This document shows, piece after piece, positions 1 to 11,959 of a DNA stretch of 64,000 nt. This DNA is from Ypsolopha sequella. Taxonomy: Eukaryota > Arthropoda > Insecta > Lepidoptera > Ypsolophidae. The stretch spans positions 1,922,001-1,986,000 of the forward strand of contig OW204012.1 of NCBI GenBank assembly GCA_934047225.1, read 5' to 3'. Each line of letters starts with the position of its first letter. Position 1 is the stretch's first letter. Made by a program: the position numbers and the translations under genes. The notes beneath the pieces are model-generated. The model worked only from the letters and a program-made list of their open reading frames with translations, did not search any database and was not told the origin of the DNA.

Positions 1-37
1 AGCCTGTCGCATATTGAATACAGCCTGTCGCATATTG
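1..37. repeat. Two direct copies of a 16-bp motif at window edge
   Basis: AGCCTGTCGCATATTG occurs at 1-16 and again at 22-37, a 21-bp period. The array may continue to the left of the window. No function can be assigned. Confidence 0.6.
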
Positions 38-1996
38 CGCGGTGAATCAGACTGTCCACAACTCACTAGTCAAATATGTCAACTGTTTGTGCCCGACAGA
101 TACCTCAGAGCTCGCAAGCATGTTCTGTTGTCAGTACCTACGGCGCGCACTGTTGCTCGCAGCAAGTCTCCGCTTGTGCGCGCGCGAACTTCACTCAATG
201 CACTGTTGGCGTCAGTACCGGAATGTGACTTATTTGCTGACAGATTGATGAATGTTTGACGTTTTGCGAGCGTGATGACTGAAATGGTTTGTTAATTTGT
301 TCAATAAAATTTGTATTGTTTTTATATTGTTTCTAGTATTGTTAGTAGATTTACTTATTTTAATAATATTATATTGTATAACGCATTAGTTTTTAAACTG
401 TCATGTTATACTTTTTAAATAAATAAAATAATAATAAATAAATAAATAATAAATAATGAAAATAGTGCTTGATATAGCACCTAAAGTGCTAAGTTGGCAA
501 CACTGGGGCGTACTGCAGGCCATGGCCAGAGTATAATATATGGCTATATGCTAAACTGCTGCCGTTAATTCGAGAGAATGATGACAGATGTAGTGTGGCG
601 ATATCTCGAAAAAATACTACAAGTCAACAAGAGCTTCTTCACGACAAAAATAAATAAAGGCACGTTAAAAAAATATCAACGGTACAACAAATGGGACGAA
701 ATAAATCCAAATCATGATTATTTAAACTTTTTTTATAAATAAAAACCCTGGAATAGAATATATATACGATCTTATTATTTGGTAAGGTATATCAGTTTTA
801 TAATACGACAACACTGCCTTACACCGCAGATATTATAAACCTTTTTCTGAAATGTCGATTCAAAAAGTCAAGGATTCATACTGCAGGCATTATGATTGCT
901 GATTTGACAGAAATAATGAACAGAAGGAAATTTTTGTTATAGCACGAGCTCTTTGAAAGGTGACATTTATTTATACAGCCAAACTACCATATTGGCAAGT
1001 AATAATAATATATCAGCTACACGGATCGTAATACTTTTTGCTAATTTTGCCAAATAAAATGTTGACTTCCTATAGTAACTGACTCGGAGCTGGACTCGGG
1101 AAAACGATAAAAACAAATTAACGAGTTTCACAAAAAGGGTAATAGAACATTGATCACTTAGATACAGAGTCTTAATTCAATATGATTTCCGCTACATAAA
1201 TAAAACGACAACCTCTATATAAGGTTCTTAAAGTCAAGTGAACACAGTATCGCTCGCTAATAGACAACTTTTCGCCAAAAATAATATTTTTTGCGCTTTT
1301 TTTTTACTTTTACGTAGAAATTGAGTCAGCTGATTCATTAAGTTTTGTACTAGGAAGTGGAAAATATATACGACAAAAATACTTTTCATTAACAAATGGG
1401 ACCTTTTAACGATATACAATCTACCCTAAAATCATCATGATAAATATAAAATATTGAAATGCAAAACAGTAAAAAAAAGGTTTTATCCCCTGACATTTGC
1501 AAACGTCACCATTTTCTCGAATGAACGGCCGGAGTTTAGTAATTTTTTTATCTCTGGTAGGTACTCTGCCCGTGTAAACTAGGCATAAAGGTAGCTACCT
1601 CTGTTCTAAATCTACAATCTACAGGTGGGTTACAATTCAAAATGGCCGCCCGCCGCTTTCGCGCCCCCTGCCGCGTCGCTATTGGTGGAATCTGAAATAC
1701 ACACCCACCGGCTAATTCTATTTTTGACAGGTTTCGTAGGTATTTCACTGGACTTGAAACTTAATATAAACGCCTGAGTATATAGGGTTTTATCTTTGAT
1801 AAACAATATATTGATGATCGAAGGGTTTTATGTTCTTTCTATTTTGTTATTATTATTTGGCTAAGTAGGAGTTGGACTCGCGCACGAAAGGTTCCATACC
1901 ACCACACAATACGGGTATGCAACCCTAAAACATGGTACATTACAACAGTATAGATGTCATAGCAACAATAAGGCGACACAAGCACAAACAAGCACC
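38..1996. other. Stretch with no recognisable gene
   Basis: AT-rich DNA with A/T runs and (AATA)n-like simple sequence near 415-460. The short open frames have no recognisable motif, no flanking splice sites that persuade me, and atypical composition. Around 1590-1700 there is a GC-richer patch, also without a convincing exon. I see nothing else to annotate. Confidence 0.5.
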
Positions 1997-2000
1997 TTAA

Positions 2001-2358
2001 GGCGCTACGTAAAAGTTTTAGCGTCCCTGTTACTCCATAATTATGCGAAAAAACCCTCAGTGCGAGTAGGACGGATCCGTGGAAAAGTAGCAAAAAGTCG
2101 GTTTTTTATTAATATAAAATGTGATAAGCTATTTTGTCAAAAAGATTTTCAAGGAGACTTTACAAATACATAATATCCACATTTTGAATGCAATTTCACA
2201 ACTAAATAAGTTAGGTTTTCAGAATTACAGGAAAATATAAAACAATTTAGAGGTCTTTTTGGAATTAAATTCTATCGGGAAAATTTCATCCAATCGCGTT
2301 TCCAAATACGTAGATGACGTTATACTAGTGGAGTAAATGTATTCGAAAAAACCCCATT
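2001..2358 (+). mobile_element. TTAA-bounded element, subfamily 2, right end missing
   Basis: Begins directly after TTAA (1997-2000) with GGCGCTACGTAAAAG. It carries the shared head motif of this superfamily (a GTCCC...GGGAC stem with CAGTGCGAG between) and then the AAAAAGTCGG stretch. The body matches the copy at 49832-50357, including the end region near ATTCGAAAAAACCCCAT, but here the right terminus and TTAA are lost at a junction with another repeat near 2360. It is non-autonomous. Confidence 0.7.
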
Positions 2359-2371
2359 TATTATTTTGTAT

Positions 2372-2509
2372 TATTTTGCCTGTAATCTTTACGTAATCAC
2401 CTACTACCAAGATATGAAGCTGTAGACCTCTGTGACAGACCGACAGACGGACGGACAGCAGCAGACTAGGGTCCCATTTGGCACATTTCGGGTACGGAAC
2501 CCTAAAAAC
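2372..2509 (+). mobile_element. Interspersed GGTACGGAACCCT family, 5'-truncated copy
   Basis: Shares the purine/pyrimidine-biased GACAGACGGACGGACAG tract, the AGGGTCCC motif and the terminal GGTACGGAACCCTAAAAA with copies at 6599, 13263, 15500 and 57951. The 5' portion resembles the longer variant near 58300 (CCTGTAATCTTTACGTAA). Class is unknown to me. Full copies end in an inverted pair, AGGGTTCCGTACC and GGTACGGAACCCT. Confidence 0.65.
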
Positions 2510-2734
2510 TACATTCACACGTCAATTTTCTAAAAAATCCTTTCTTGGTGCAATCCTAATCCTAAAATACTCGTAAATAGTTGATTGTTTATTTTCGAGT
2601 GATTTTCCTCACAAACTTTTGCACCATTTTGCATTACCCCTGCACTCTAGAGGACGTTCAAATTTCACGTTTCTATCTTTATTTGCTTTGTGTTGTGTCT
2701 CAGTGAGTGACGGAACTATTTTATATAGGTAGGT

Positions 2735-2830
2735 ACATATACAGTGTGTCCCTCGTACAAGTGCACATCCGAAAAGGGGTGAAACTAGACCTTATTTTGT
2801 CGACAAAAAATATTTTTTCATAGTTCATAA
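2735..2830 (+). repeat. Dispersed fragment shared with 29531-29625
   Basis: Starts ACAGTGTGTCCCTCGTACA and continues with GTGCACAT, AAAAGGGG and TCGACAAAAAA. The same order is found at 29531-29625. ACAGTGTGTCCCTCG looks like one terminus of an inverted-repeat element, but no partner end is visible near either copy. Confidence 0.55.
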
Positions 2831-3528
2831 TAATTTATGTGTCAAACATAGGTACAATAATTGGATATATATAAGTTTAAAATGGCCTCTCTATGTTTCG
2901 CCTTAAAGGCACACAAATATTTTAAAGTAAGTACTTATAGCTAGATTAAAGTCATAATAAAATAATACAATGTTAAATTTCAAAAAATATTTACAATTAA
3001 AAAATAATTGGTTACATTGCTAGATATCATGAAAGAACCAGACGCACTAAACTGTAATAGTACATTGTTCACCGAGGAAAGAAAGGGGAAGGGAATGGGT
3101 TGGGAATCGCACTTTCTCCCGAGTGATACATAGTGCTTTATACTACACCTGCGAAGAAATAGTACAATTTTACTTTTAATCAAGATACAATAAAAGAAAC
3201 CGACTGTCACTTTTTATTTCCTTCTTATTTTTTATTATGTACAGGAAAAGCAAGTGGCCATTATCATTTTTCGAGTTTTATGTACGAGTTCGCAAAATAA
3301 TACTGGCCACTTGGCCACTTGCTCATTCTTTATGTTATTTAAAAAAAAACAGCGCGTTAACAATGGATTTGCATATACTTTTTCTGCCCGCTCAAGCACG
3401 TTAACAATTAATTTCCATACACCTTTTCCGCCCGCATATTTGTATGACAGTAATGACGTATTTTCTGCATCGCTTTCAAAAAAGTAAGAAGGTACTTTCC
3501 AAGCAGGTGTAGTATAAAAAATATTTAA

Positions 3529-3777
3529 CTACTGGGGCAACTTGTCATCGTTTATAAACTCTTTTACGGAGTAGTAAACTTTGTCAATTAATACTTCTGT
3601 TATTAAATTTTTAAATTTGGAGATATTTTCAGTTTGTCGAATATTTGGTGGTAACTTATTAAAAACTTTGGGTGCCATTCCCAGCATTTTTTTTTTTAGA
3701 AAATCTTTGTTTTTTAAATTTACGTTTTATTCATTTTTTTGCCTACCATGGAGACTATGTATAAAATATGTCAACCT
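3529..3777 (-). pseudogene. LINE reverse transcriptase C-terminal remnant
   Basis: On the minus strand the frame ending at the TAG at 3529-3531 reads through about 52 codons. It contains FNKLPPNIRQ and then KVYYSVKEFIND just before the stop. That pairing (an NKLP block followed about 30 residues later by FYS/YYS-VxEF at the C-terminus) is characteristic of jockey-like non-LTR retrotransposon ORF2 tails. Compare the ORF2 end at 17438-18130, which has IYNKLL and CFYSIKEYL. A stop codon interrupts the frame just upstream, near 3737, and the rest of ORF2 is absent. It is a dead 5'-truncated copy. Confidence 0.75.
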
Positions 3778-4447
3778 TTGATGTACCGCGAGTAATGCAA
3801 TGAAATAAAACTTGCATACCAAATCAAAAACGAAACATAATCAACTACCATTACCATAATAATAATATCCTAAAAGATTATTTCTTTTATTTTTCCGTCT
3901 TTTTTTTCAGTAATAGTCAATTTTTTCGAAATAATGTCCCCGTTTTACTATACTTTTATTCCTATTTATCATTGCCTATTCCATTATCTTTTTAGCAAAT
4001 TTAAAAAAAAAAATACAACGTTCCATCATAAATACAATATTTTCTACGAGCGGTTAACCAAAGGCACTGCGCTCGCGTCCCGTACAAAGATACCCAGGTG
4101 GAGTATTTTTTCGAGACTAAAAAAAAAAATCAAAAAAAATTATTTCTTTGTTTTTGTCGATATATTCGACACCTTTTTGTTACATGTTGTATATTTTGTT
4201 ATCTAATTTAATATCGTATATTGTTATATGGATGCATAAAACGAACTATATTACCCGAGTTATGGCTCGTTTGTAGCCGAGTTCAACACTATCCTTTTCA
4301 CTTCGATTGCGGGTAAATAAAACAGTATTATTTCATCATCACTGGATGACAATAGGTTAACTTTCAGTACTACTTAATGCAAATTTAAATAATCAAACAA
4401 CTAAAATGTACTGCTGACTGGGAAAAAACAATTAACAATAGCTCTTT

Positions 4448-6050
4448 CCCGCCACTGTTTATTTTTATTCTTTTTTTTTAAATCTATTTTCCCACAAATT
4501 GGGAAAGCAAAGGGAACTTAGCTCATACAGCCATTTCTGGGGTTTTATTATCTGTTGATAGTCACTGTATTGTATGTTATATCCCCTCATGAGGATCATC
4601 TGAAGGGTCTGTCCTGTGGTAGTCCCTGTCCTGGCATGTCAGTCAGTTCGTGCTGAAGTGATAGACCCATAGCACAAACACAATGTAGGGTTAGAAAAAA
4701 CACATGAAAAGTCACATCCTGCACTTTTGTTTCATTGAACAACACACTGTGTTACGGCAATTTTAATTCAATATTCTGTCACTATTGTTGATCAAAACAC
4801 CCAAAATGTAATATTTTTTCAATAAACTAAATAAATTATAGAATTAAATGAAACTTGATGATAATGAGGGGTTTTCAAAGTCAAATTAAAAAAGAAAAAG
4901 TAGTACCGAACGACTCAATAGATGGCGCAGCCTGTACTAAAAGTGTCAAAAAATGTCTTCCTGGCAACACTGGATTCTTTTGATTTTGACACTTCTTCTT
5001 TGCTTCTTTCTTTTTTATGGTCAATCCATGCCTCAAATGTATTATTGCTATGATCCATTGTTCTTTCCGTTGTTAGTTATACTGTGTGTTCCTATATTTT
5101 TACAATTAGCTACACCTACAACGCATGGGCTGACCATGTTGAAAGTTGAATGAAATACCAAGCTATTAACGTAAGTTATATAGATAGAAAACAACACTAT
5201 ATAAACACAACGAAATAGGAATGTCTTTGTGAAGGGTTTTGTTGGATTTAACAATTGAACTGACAATTTTTATCTTGCTGCCCACAGATTAAAAAATAAT
5301 CTTTGCTTTTTGACACTTGAAAGCAGGGTAACGCCATCTGTGTTTACCTCTGAAAGCTTGATCAAGGTCAGTCTGGAAAACCGCTCATTCATGAGGTGAG
5401 CCGTTTTTATATAAAAAAAATAAACGACCTTTTTTCCAACCCCTTTTCTATTGTTTTTTTCTTTTGATTTATCCCGTCAGGAAAAGGCTAAGGAACTAAG
5501 CCATACTGCCTTGTCTTTTGTTCTATCTGTCTTGATAAAAGGATTTTATTGTCTGTTTATAGTTGCTGTATGTTATATTTTCTCTTGAGGATCATCTGCT
5601 GTAGTCACTGTCCGTCAGTTCGTGCTAAAGTGATAGATCCATAACACGAACACAACGTAGGGTTGAAAAAAACAAACGAAAAGGCACGGCCTGCACTTTT
5701 GTTCCAGTGAACAACAAACTACACTGGTTACGGCGATTTTAATTAACAATATGCTATCACTATTGTTGATCAAAACACCCAATATTATTTAAATAAAACA
5801 AAAAACCGACGCCATCACCAACTCGCGCCCATTTTCCTCCTTTTTATTCTTCCGCCATGTGGGAAGGCAAAGGGAACTTACCATATACCTACAGCCATGT
5901 CTAAATAACCTAAATAAATAATCAGACATGAATGTTTTTTTTTTTATTTATTTTATATTATCCTTGAGCATCATCTGAAGCTTTTGTCCTGTCAGTTCGT
6001 GCTTATATGATAAAATCTTAGCGCGAACATTATTGAGTTTCAAAAAGTTC
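4448..6050. repeat. Diverged local triplication
   Basis: Three diverged copies lie in the same orientation: about 4448-4822, 5436-5795 and a shortened third at 5838-6050. Landmarks in order are a GGGAAAGCAAAGGGAACTTA-like start, GAGGATCATCTGAAG, CAGTTCGTGCTGAAGTGATAG, GTAGGGTT with an A-run, TGCACTTTTGTTCC, and TTGTTGATCAAAACACCC in copies 1 and 2. No open frame is conserved across them, so I call this a duplicated noncoding or mobile sequence. The segment at 5388-5415 also shares GAGGTGAGCCGTTTTTATAT with the palindrome at 53531-53786. Confidence 0.65.
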
Positions 6051-6595
6051 GTCTATTAGTTGTACTGTGTATCTGGCTTCTAAGACTATGGCAATTAGCG
6101 TTTTTCCTTGTGTCAAATTTAGTGTTAAATAAGATTCCTAGATGGCACTGTCACATACTTTAGCAACAGAATCAAAAACAAAATTTGCACAGATTCCAAA
6201 CAAACCAAAAACCACTTTGACATTAATTGCTACGGAACATATTTTATCTATGGTGACATGGACAGCGACATCTGGCGGAAAGTCAGGAACTAAGAAAAAA
6301 AAAACGAGAAAAACGCTCTAGTATCTAAAAAAAATTCAAAAATATTAGTACTGAAAATTGACTTTCCTTCAAATTCTCTAGAAAACGGCAATTTCATATG
6401 TAAAGACTTATATTTAGTATTTCTTATTGTGTAGATAATATTATTTTAGTTTAATATTTAGATAAAAGCTGGTATCAAAGGTTAATTGGACGATAATGCT
6501 AATGATGCAATAAAGATAATTATAATCGCTTTGTGTACAATTTTCATGTGCAATAAAGAATGTTTATTTTTAACGGTATTGGCAAAATAGTTTTT
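6051..6595. other. No gene seen; fragment of the 15845-16747 family
   Basis: About 6334-6425 contains ACTGAAAATTGACTTTCCTT and ACGGCAATTTCATATGTAAA, which match one end of the inverted-repeat element at 15845-16747. The remainder is unassigned AT-rich DNA. Confidence 0.5.
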
Positions 6596-6598
6596 AGA

Positions 6599-6915
6599 GA
6601 TCCGTACCCAAAGAGTAACCAACGGGACCCTATTACTAAGACTCCGCTGTCCGTCTGTCTGTCCGTCTGTGTGTCCATCTGTCTGTCCGTCTGTCACCAG
6701 GCTGTATCTCATGAACCGTGATAGTAAGATAGTTGAAATTTTCACGGATGATGTATTTCTGTTGCCGCTATAATAACAAATGCTAAAAAACCGAATAAAA
6801 TAAATATTTAAGGGGGCTCCCATACAACAGACATGTTTTTTTGCCATTTTTATAGGTAATGGTGCGGAACTCTTTGTGCGCCGGTCCGACTCGCACTTGG
6901 CCGGTTTTTTTTTTG
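6599..6915 (-). mobile_element. Interspersed GGTACGGAACCCT family, near full length
   Basis: Minus-strand copy. It runs from CCGGCCAAGTGCG-type sequence at 6890-6910 through the TTAAATATTTATTTTATTC block, the TGAAAATTTCAACT block and the GACAGACGGACAG tract to TGGGTACGGATC at 6599. Compared with 15500-15789 it has similar length and order. No coding capacity is visible. Confidence 0.7.
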
Positions 6916-7728
6916 TTATCTAGCTAAGGATACCTAGTAGCAGATTCGGGAATGACGTAAAGCACACAGTATTTTTAGTAGGTACCGTTTTCATTACACC
7001 AGAACTTACCAAAAATTCGCAATCGCTTACTCATCTCCTACTGCAATGACAAACAAAACCTAACCTCTTATCTTTTACATTAGATTCCATTTTCCCTTGC
7101 TCCCTCCAACCCTCTGTAGGCACCCCCGCAATATATCAAAAGTGTTATAACTATCGCAAGTTTATGGAGCTTGCATCTTAGAGTGTATGACAAATATACC
7201 CTCGTGTTTACAGCGACTAGATACTTAGAATAGGGACCCAGCAGTCTTATACTAAATATACCAAACAAAGCCAAGGATGGACGTAGAAGAGAAGGACGCT
7301 TGGTGACCAAACTTGCAACATACTGACGAAAGGCAAGTCAAATAGTACCTGGAATAGTAAAACTACTATGAATAGAATGTTTACACTGTTGATTTTTGGC
7401 GCTTGGTGGATCTTGCAACACATATAATGAACAGAAAATCACTTGTACTATCCCATAAATTTATTTAGTACTTCCTGACCGGTTTCGCCTTTATGGCATT
7501 ATCAAAGGAATTAAGATCTTAATTACACAATAAATAGTTTACATCAGCCAGTGCGATCAATTCTATGGATAGATTGATGGATGTGGAAGAGGTGAAAGAG
7601 GTGTGTCGGGATCGTAACAGATAGAAATATGTATTCTCTATGCTGCCTACTGTATGCCTACTCCTCTGGGAGACAGGCGTGATTATATGTTTGTAATGAA
7701 CCAAGAAATTTAATCCGAGTCTACTAAA
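6916..7728. other. No gene seen
   Basis: Mixed unique-looking DNA. An AT-rich start is followed by moderate GC around 7080-7320 without splice-bounded open frames. Nothing further is supported. Confidence 0.45.
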
Positions 7729-7960
7729 ACAATCCGGCGTTTGTATGTATGTATGTATGTTTGTCCGACGATAACTCTAGTATCGTTGATCGGAACGTCA
7801 TGAAATTTGGTAGGTGAGTAAATGAGACAAAAACAATTTTCAAGTTCGAACATGAGTTGAATCGTGAGCGAGTTCACAGGTCGGGCTGAACTACCATTTA
7901 CAGAAATATTCTGAATGTCTTTACTTGCGCATGTAAGTAGTGTAACTTTCGAAGCGGGTT
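7729..7960 (+). repeat. (GTAT)n-headed dispersed repeat
   Basis: A (TGTATGTA)n tract at about 7742-7762 leads into GTTTGTCCGACGATAACTC and GTCATGAAATTTGG. This resembles the family at 59008-59215, where a GGATGGATGGATG tract leads into a GAAACTTTGC block. Microsatellite-headed repeats of this type are widespread in Lepidoptera; some are attributed to Helitrons, but I see no Helitron terminus here. Confidence 0.4.
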
Positions 7961-7967
7961 TTTGGGA

Positions 7968-8144
7968 TTAGACAGTTGAAATTTTCACAGATGATGTATT
8001 TTTGTTGCCGCTATAACAACAAATACTAAAAAACAGAATAAAATAAATATTTAAGGGGATTCCCATACAAAAGACATGTTTTTTTGCCATTTTTATAGAT
8101 AATGGTACGGAACCTTTCGTGCGCGAGTCCGACTCGCACTTGTA
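7968..8144 (-). mobile_element. Interspersed GGTACGGAACCCT family, partial
   Basis: Minus-strand fragment spanning the TGAAAATTTCAACT block to the GCGAGTCCGACTCGCAC end. The GACAGACGG tract and terminal half are missing. It matches the 6717-6900 part of the copy at 6599-6915. Confidence 0.7.
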
Positions 8145-8425
8145 TTTGTTTGCAGCGAATAAATAGCATCTTATTATTATTGTCGCCACATGTATCCCCA
8201 AGGGGGTGTCAGAGGTGTCTCCGAGTATGAACTGTGGTGAATGTAAGACACAGTCTACACTCATACACCCACGTTTCATCAACGATTATTTTATACGTAT
8301 AACTTTGATTATTTTAACACGGATACGAACGTTTAGCTTTATAAATGCTTTTAAATAGAAAGCTTCTACAGAGAACGTAAAAAAACAATCTCGTCTCTGA
8401 CTATCAAATTGTGTTTTTTTTTTTT

Positions 8426-8735
8426 CCGAAATCACCATCCTATCAGCTACTCTCTCTCACACACACTCTCACACATCCTCACCCACCCTCTCTCCGACAC
8501 AAACATTACGACTATACACACGCACATTCTCACACTAAACAATATAGAATTAATTATTTAGTTGTGTTAATTTTTACTTTGATTTTAATTTATATTTTGT
8601 AACTTTAAAACCACTGGCGGAAGAGCGTGGTAACCCTGTTACAGGTTTGTATAAACTTACTAGGGTTATCACAGCCCACTATGTAAAAACATCATGTTAG
8701 AGAAATAAATATTTTTCATTTTCATTACTTTCTAA
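8426..8735 (+). mobile_element. Probable LINE 3' untranslated end with tail
   Basis: A CT/CA-rich tract (8445-8545) is followed by AT-rich DNA and a GC-richer block (8605-8690). It ends with GAGAAATAAATATTTTTCATT and a TTTTCATTTTCATT tail at 8713-8727. An AATAAA followed by a short simple-repeat tail is the usual 3' end of lepidopteran LINEs. No ORF2 remains. Confidence 0.45.
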
Positions 8736-8998
8736 TACTTTCTAATGACAGAAACCCACCCCACCAAAGTCGCGGCATCGATATCGGATCACTATTATAG
8801 TACAAATACGATAAATTCGCTACAGACGCATCGCAACAATAAATATTCTACTAATAGCGTTTCCCAACTTCCACGAATCTCTAATGTGATTATATTAAAA
8901 GTTTTTGGGGAACAAATTGGAATTTATAGTCGTCTGCTTAGGTTTCAGCTGAGGAATCGACGAGGGCTTTTAGAATTTGCGTGAAGAATACTTTGGTC

Positions 8999-9110
8999 TA
9001 GGACAGGGGTTCCCTAACTTATTTACACGCGCCCCCTTCTAAAAAAAAAAAATATCCACGCCCCCTGCCTAGATACTTTTAGGTTGCTATCAGGCTATAA
9101 AAAAAAATCA
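8999..9110 (+). mobile_element. Solo hAT-like terminus
   Basis: CAGGGGTTCCCTAACTTATT followed by CGCGCCCCC and an A-run resembles hAT ends of the CAGGGGTTCCCAAACTT type and the complete element at 50527-52128 (CAGGGCTTCCCAAACTT). No matching inverted terminus is seen downstream, so it is a fragment. Confidence 0.5.
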
Positions 9111-9114
9111 ATAA

Positions 9115-9840
9115 CATAAAGCTTTTTTCAATGCAAGTGCTCGTAAAGTCCCACTTTTTATGCATCAAAAATCAAAACCGAACAGAAAGTCGATTATTTT
9201 GCCCTAGGGCTTTATTATTATAATTTTTTTTATTTATTTACGAGAAGTTGGCTAACCTGCAACCTTTCCTGTGTACCATAAATGTTATAATTTTTTTCCA
9301 TTGTTTAACGGCTCTGGATACAGTCCTTTTGAGCCAATCATTAACTTGCAAAATTGTAGCTTTCAACTTTAATAATAAATTTTTTTTTTCTTTTATGGTT
9401 CTTTTATTTCAATAATTATATAGTATAAGTTTAAAACTAAATAATCCTATAAAATATGAAAAACAAACTAAACTGCTAAAAATAGATATATTACAAATTA
9501 AACTGAATAAAAATAAATTTACACTAAATAAAATATTTTGTTAAAGTCATCGCTATCACTGGGCAGGGTGCACAAGACACTGGCAGCATTACCTCGTTGG
9601 ATAGCAAGACTAATGCGTTGTCCGAGGTATTATTATATTATATATATATATATAATTAAATTGTTTTCTTTGATTATATTTGTTTTATTTCCTCACACTA
9701 TGCATTGAAAAACGAAGTATGATACACGGGCGTAAGAGCAATAAATTACTCGGTTACGTTTAAAACACTCGCTACGCTCGTGTTTTAAATCATCCTCGTA
9801 ATTTATTACTTTTCGCCCTTGTAGCATAAACTACTATTAA
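9115..9840 (+). repeat. Dispersed repeat, second copy at 47255-47630
   Basis: Two blocks (9115-9345 and 9666-9835) align in order with 47255-47450 and 47460-47630. The shared landmarks are AATGCAAGTGCTCGTAAAG, GGCTAACCTGCA, TGAGCCAATCAT, and then the AGTATGATACACGGGCGTAA region with a CACTCGCTACGCTCGTG core. The roughly 315 bp between the blocks here are absent from the 47-kb copy, which marks an insertion. Confidence 0.7.
9352..9665 (-). mobile_element. Insertion with a coding remnant, minus strand
   Basis: This segment interrupts the repeat at 9115-9840 and is missing from its copy at 47 kb. On the minus strand a frame from about 9629 reads LGQRISLAIQRGNAASVL and ends near 9530. It is followed by AT-rich DNA with AATAAA and AATAAAAG motifs. 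The QRGNAASVLGT-like string looks to me like a retroelement ORF C-terminus, but I cannot name the family. Only about 30 codons survive. Confidence 0.4.
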
Positions 9841-10121
9841 AATTATTACAATACAATCAACAAAAATTAAGTGAAAAAATGCATAACCGGAAATATAAAT
9901 ATTAAAGAAATTAAATAGACATGTCATTCAAAAAATCATTAATACTATAATAACATTTTTTACCAGTAATAAATAAAGTCTACTTTTAAATAAACTATTG
10001 CTCATGTCCTTCAAATCATTTGGTAGTTTTTTATAAATTATTTTTGACCCACCTGTTCAACAACCCCGGGTCAATTAGTAAAAGACACCAAAATTTTATT
10101 TTGTGTTTTTATTTTGACACT

Positions 10122-10399
10122 TCATCCATCATCCATCCATCAGCCTAGTTCGTCCACTACTGGACATAAGCCTTTCCAGGACTTTGCCACTCCCGGCGGT
10201 CATCCTGGAAGAATTGCCCATACTCACACACGCTGGGTAGGCGGGTTGGTGAGCGCAGTGCCGGAACCCACGCACCAGTGACGCTGCCCGTCACCAGTCT
10301 GTTCCATATAGGCTCGGCTATTAGGGATGGATATACTGCCATCCATCGGTCCCAGGTATGGTGGCCTCCTGGTTTTTTGCCTGTGAGCTGTCCTCTTAC
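10122..10399 (-). mobile_element. LINE-like 3' end, GGATG-tailed family
   Basis: Minus-strand copy. It ends at (GGAT)n (10122-10142), preceded by TGTCCAGTAGTGGACGAACT. The same sequence recurs at 25325, 38727, 40530, 52580 and 63705. A TGTCCAGCAGTGGACG block followed by GGCTGATG-type simple repeat is typical of the 3' ends of lepidopteran RTE-like LINEs. No coding sequence is present. Confidence 0.65.
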
Positions 10400-10591
10400 T
10401 TATTACTGATAATTATTAGAAAGAAAGAAAGAAATTTATTTGGGGACAAAAAGAATACATAAAAAAGCAACATATAGTTAAATAATAACTGTTAACTTAA
10501 TACTAGTACTTATAATTAACATATTAAACACAATAGTCAACGATTAAGATGAAGCTATCCCATTATTACAAAGTCTCCAGTTGAATTATTA

Positions 10592-11130
10592 TACAGGATG
10601 TAAATGCAAAACCAAGAATCCCTTTAGGGTATGAAAGTATACACGATACTGATACGATTACGATAAAAAAAAGTATACCTTGAATTTTTACCAAAAATTA
10701 TACTGTGTTACTACAAAACGGTGTTTAACTTTAGACAATGTTTAAATCTGTCGTTGTCACCTTTTCTTTCATATTGTTAAAGAGTGACAGCAACAGATTT
10801 AAACACTGTCTAAAGTTAAACACCGTTTTGTAGTAACACCGATATTGTTTTCCTAAGATCCAGCTACGCACTCTTATCAATGCAGTTCATTCACCCCGTA
10901 GTGCGGTAACGACCAATCACATTGAGTAATTATGTTCTGTGCTACTGACGCTATCAGAGGTCAACGACCAGCGAGAGTGTCCACCGGATTAGAGTATTTC
11001 AAGTTTTACAAATCGTGTTATTATGTGGTACTGCTACATAAAAAAATATTGCCGCTATTTTTTTTAAACACTGTATGATTCATACTAACATACCCTAGAA
11101 GGATTCTTGCCTTTGCTTTTACATCCTGTA
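10592..11130. mobile_element. Inverted-repeat element, TA-flanked
   Basis: TACAGGATGTAAATGCAAA at 10592 pairs with TTTGCTTTTACATCCTGTA ending at 11130, and pairing continues imperfectly through AAGAATCC and AGGGTATG for about 45 bp. It starts with TACAGG and ends with CCTGTA, consistent with a TA target. It contains the nested hairpin at 10705-10839 and has no coding capacity. Confidence 0.75.
10705..10839. mobile_element. Short foldback MITE nested in 10592-11130
   Basis: GTGTTACTACAAAACGGTG at 10705 pairs with its complement ending at 10839. The arms are about 55 bp with few mismatches, around a roughly 25-bp loop. It lies inside the outer inverted-repeat element, so it arrived later. Confidence 0.75.
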
Positions 11131-11959
11131 TTTAACGGTATTTGCGAAGAAACCCTAAAAAGCCAACAACTGTCTCTACGGAACCCTAAACCCCCGGCCC
11201 CTCGATCAACTAACGGGAGAGCATTTGTTACAGCACCATTAACAACATTCTAATTGTCAAGTGAATTTGCACAAATAATTATAATGACCGAGTTATTTTT
11301 GCTTCGGGAGTTCTTTTTGTGGTTTCTAATTCCCTTCGGAGCTCGAGACAATGGCCGCGGCGACCATTATGGGGATGACTTTGGAAAATTAACTGAAAAT
11401 ACATTCCGACGGGGAGGAAAAGTTACGTTTTTAGAATTTACTTAGAGAAATCTGTACCCGACCAATCGGACGTGGACTATCTGTTATGTATTGTAAAGAA
11501 AGCGTTCGGAAATCAAAGATTTAAAAAAGGAAAGATATGCCCTTACCGTACTGTAACATATAGCTAGGCAATAGGTTTAGGTAAGGCTAGGTTTTATACG
11601 TAGGTTAAAGGACTATTTGTTCGTGTTTAGTTGGCAATCGATAACCTTTATGGATCGACATACGTCGCATTGACTGATTTATTTCGTGTTATCCAAAAAT
11701 AAATACAGATCGAGTATAAAAGATCTTTCAGACAAAACACAAAAAAGATTCCTTGGAGAGTCCGATTAGTGCGGACGTGGTTCTCCATCTATAAATATTC
11801 CTTCTAGAATTGTTGAAGAAATACAACAAGCGAGTGCTCTACCAGATTTAGAGCTCCCCTCCCTTAATGTATAATTGATAAATAGGCTGTATAAAATGAA
11901 AAAAGAAAATATAAAAGAAGATAAACTAAAAATAAAGTGGTGTGATTCAGTAAAATCCC
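11131..11959. other. No gene seen
   Basis: Contains a short GC-richer segment (11325-11420) open for about 60 codons without motif or convincing splice borders. I do not annotate it as coding. Confidence 0.45.

Noticed and set aside
11254..11445. Short GC-richer open frame as an exon
   Set aside because: No splice borders of quality and no protein-like pattern.
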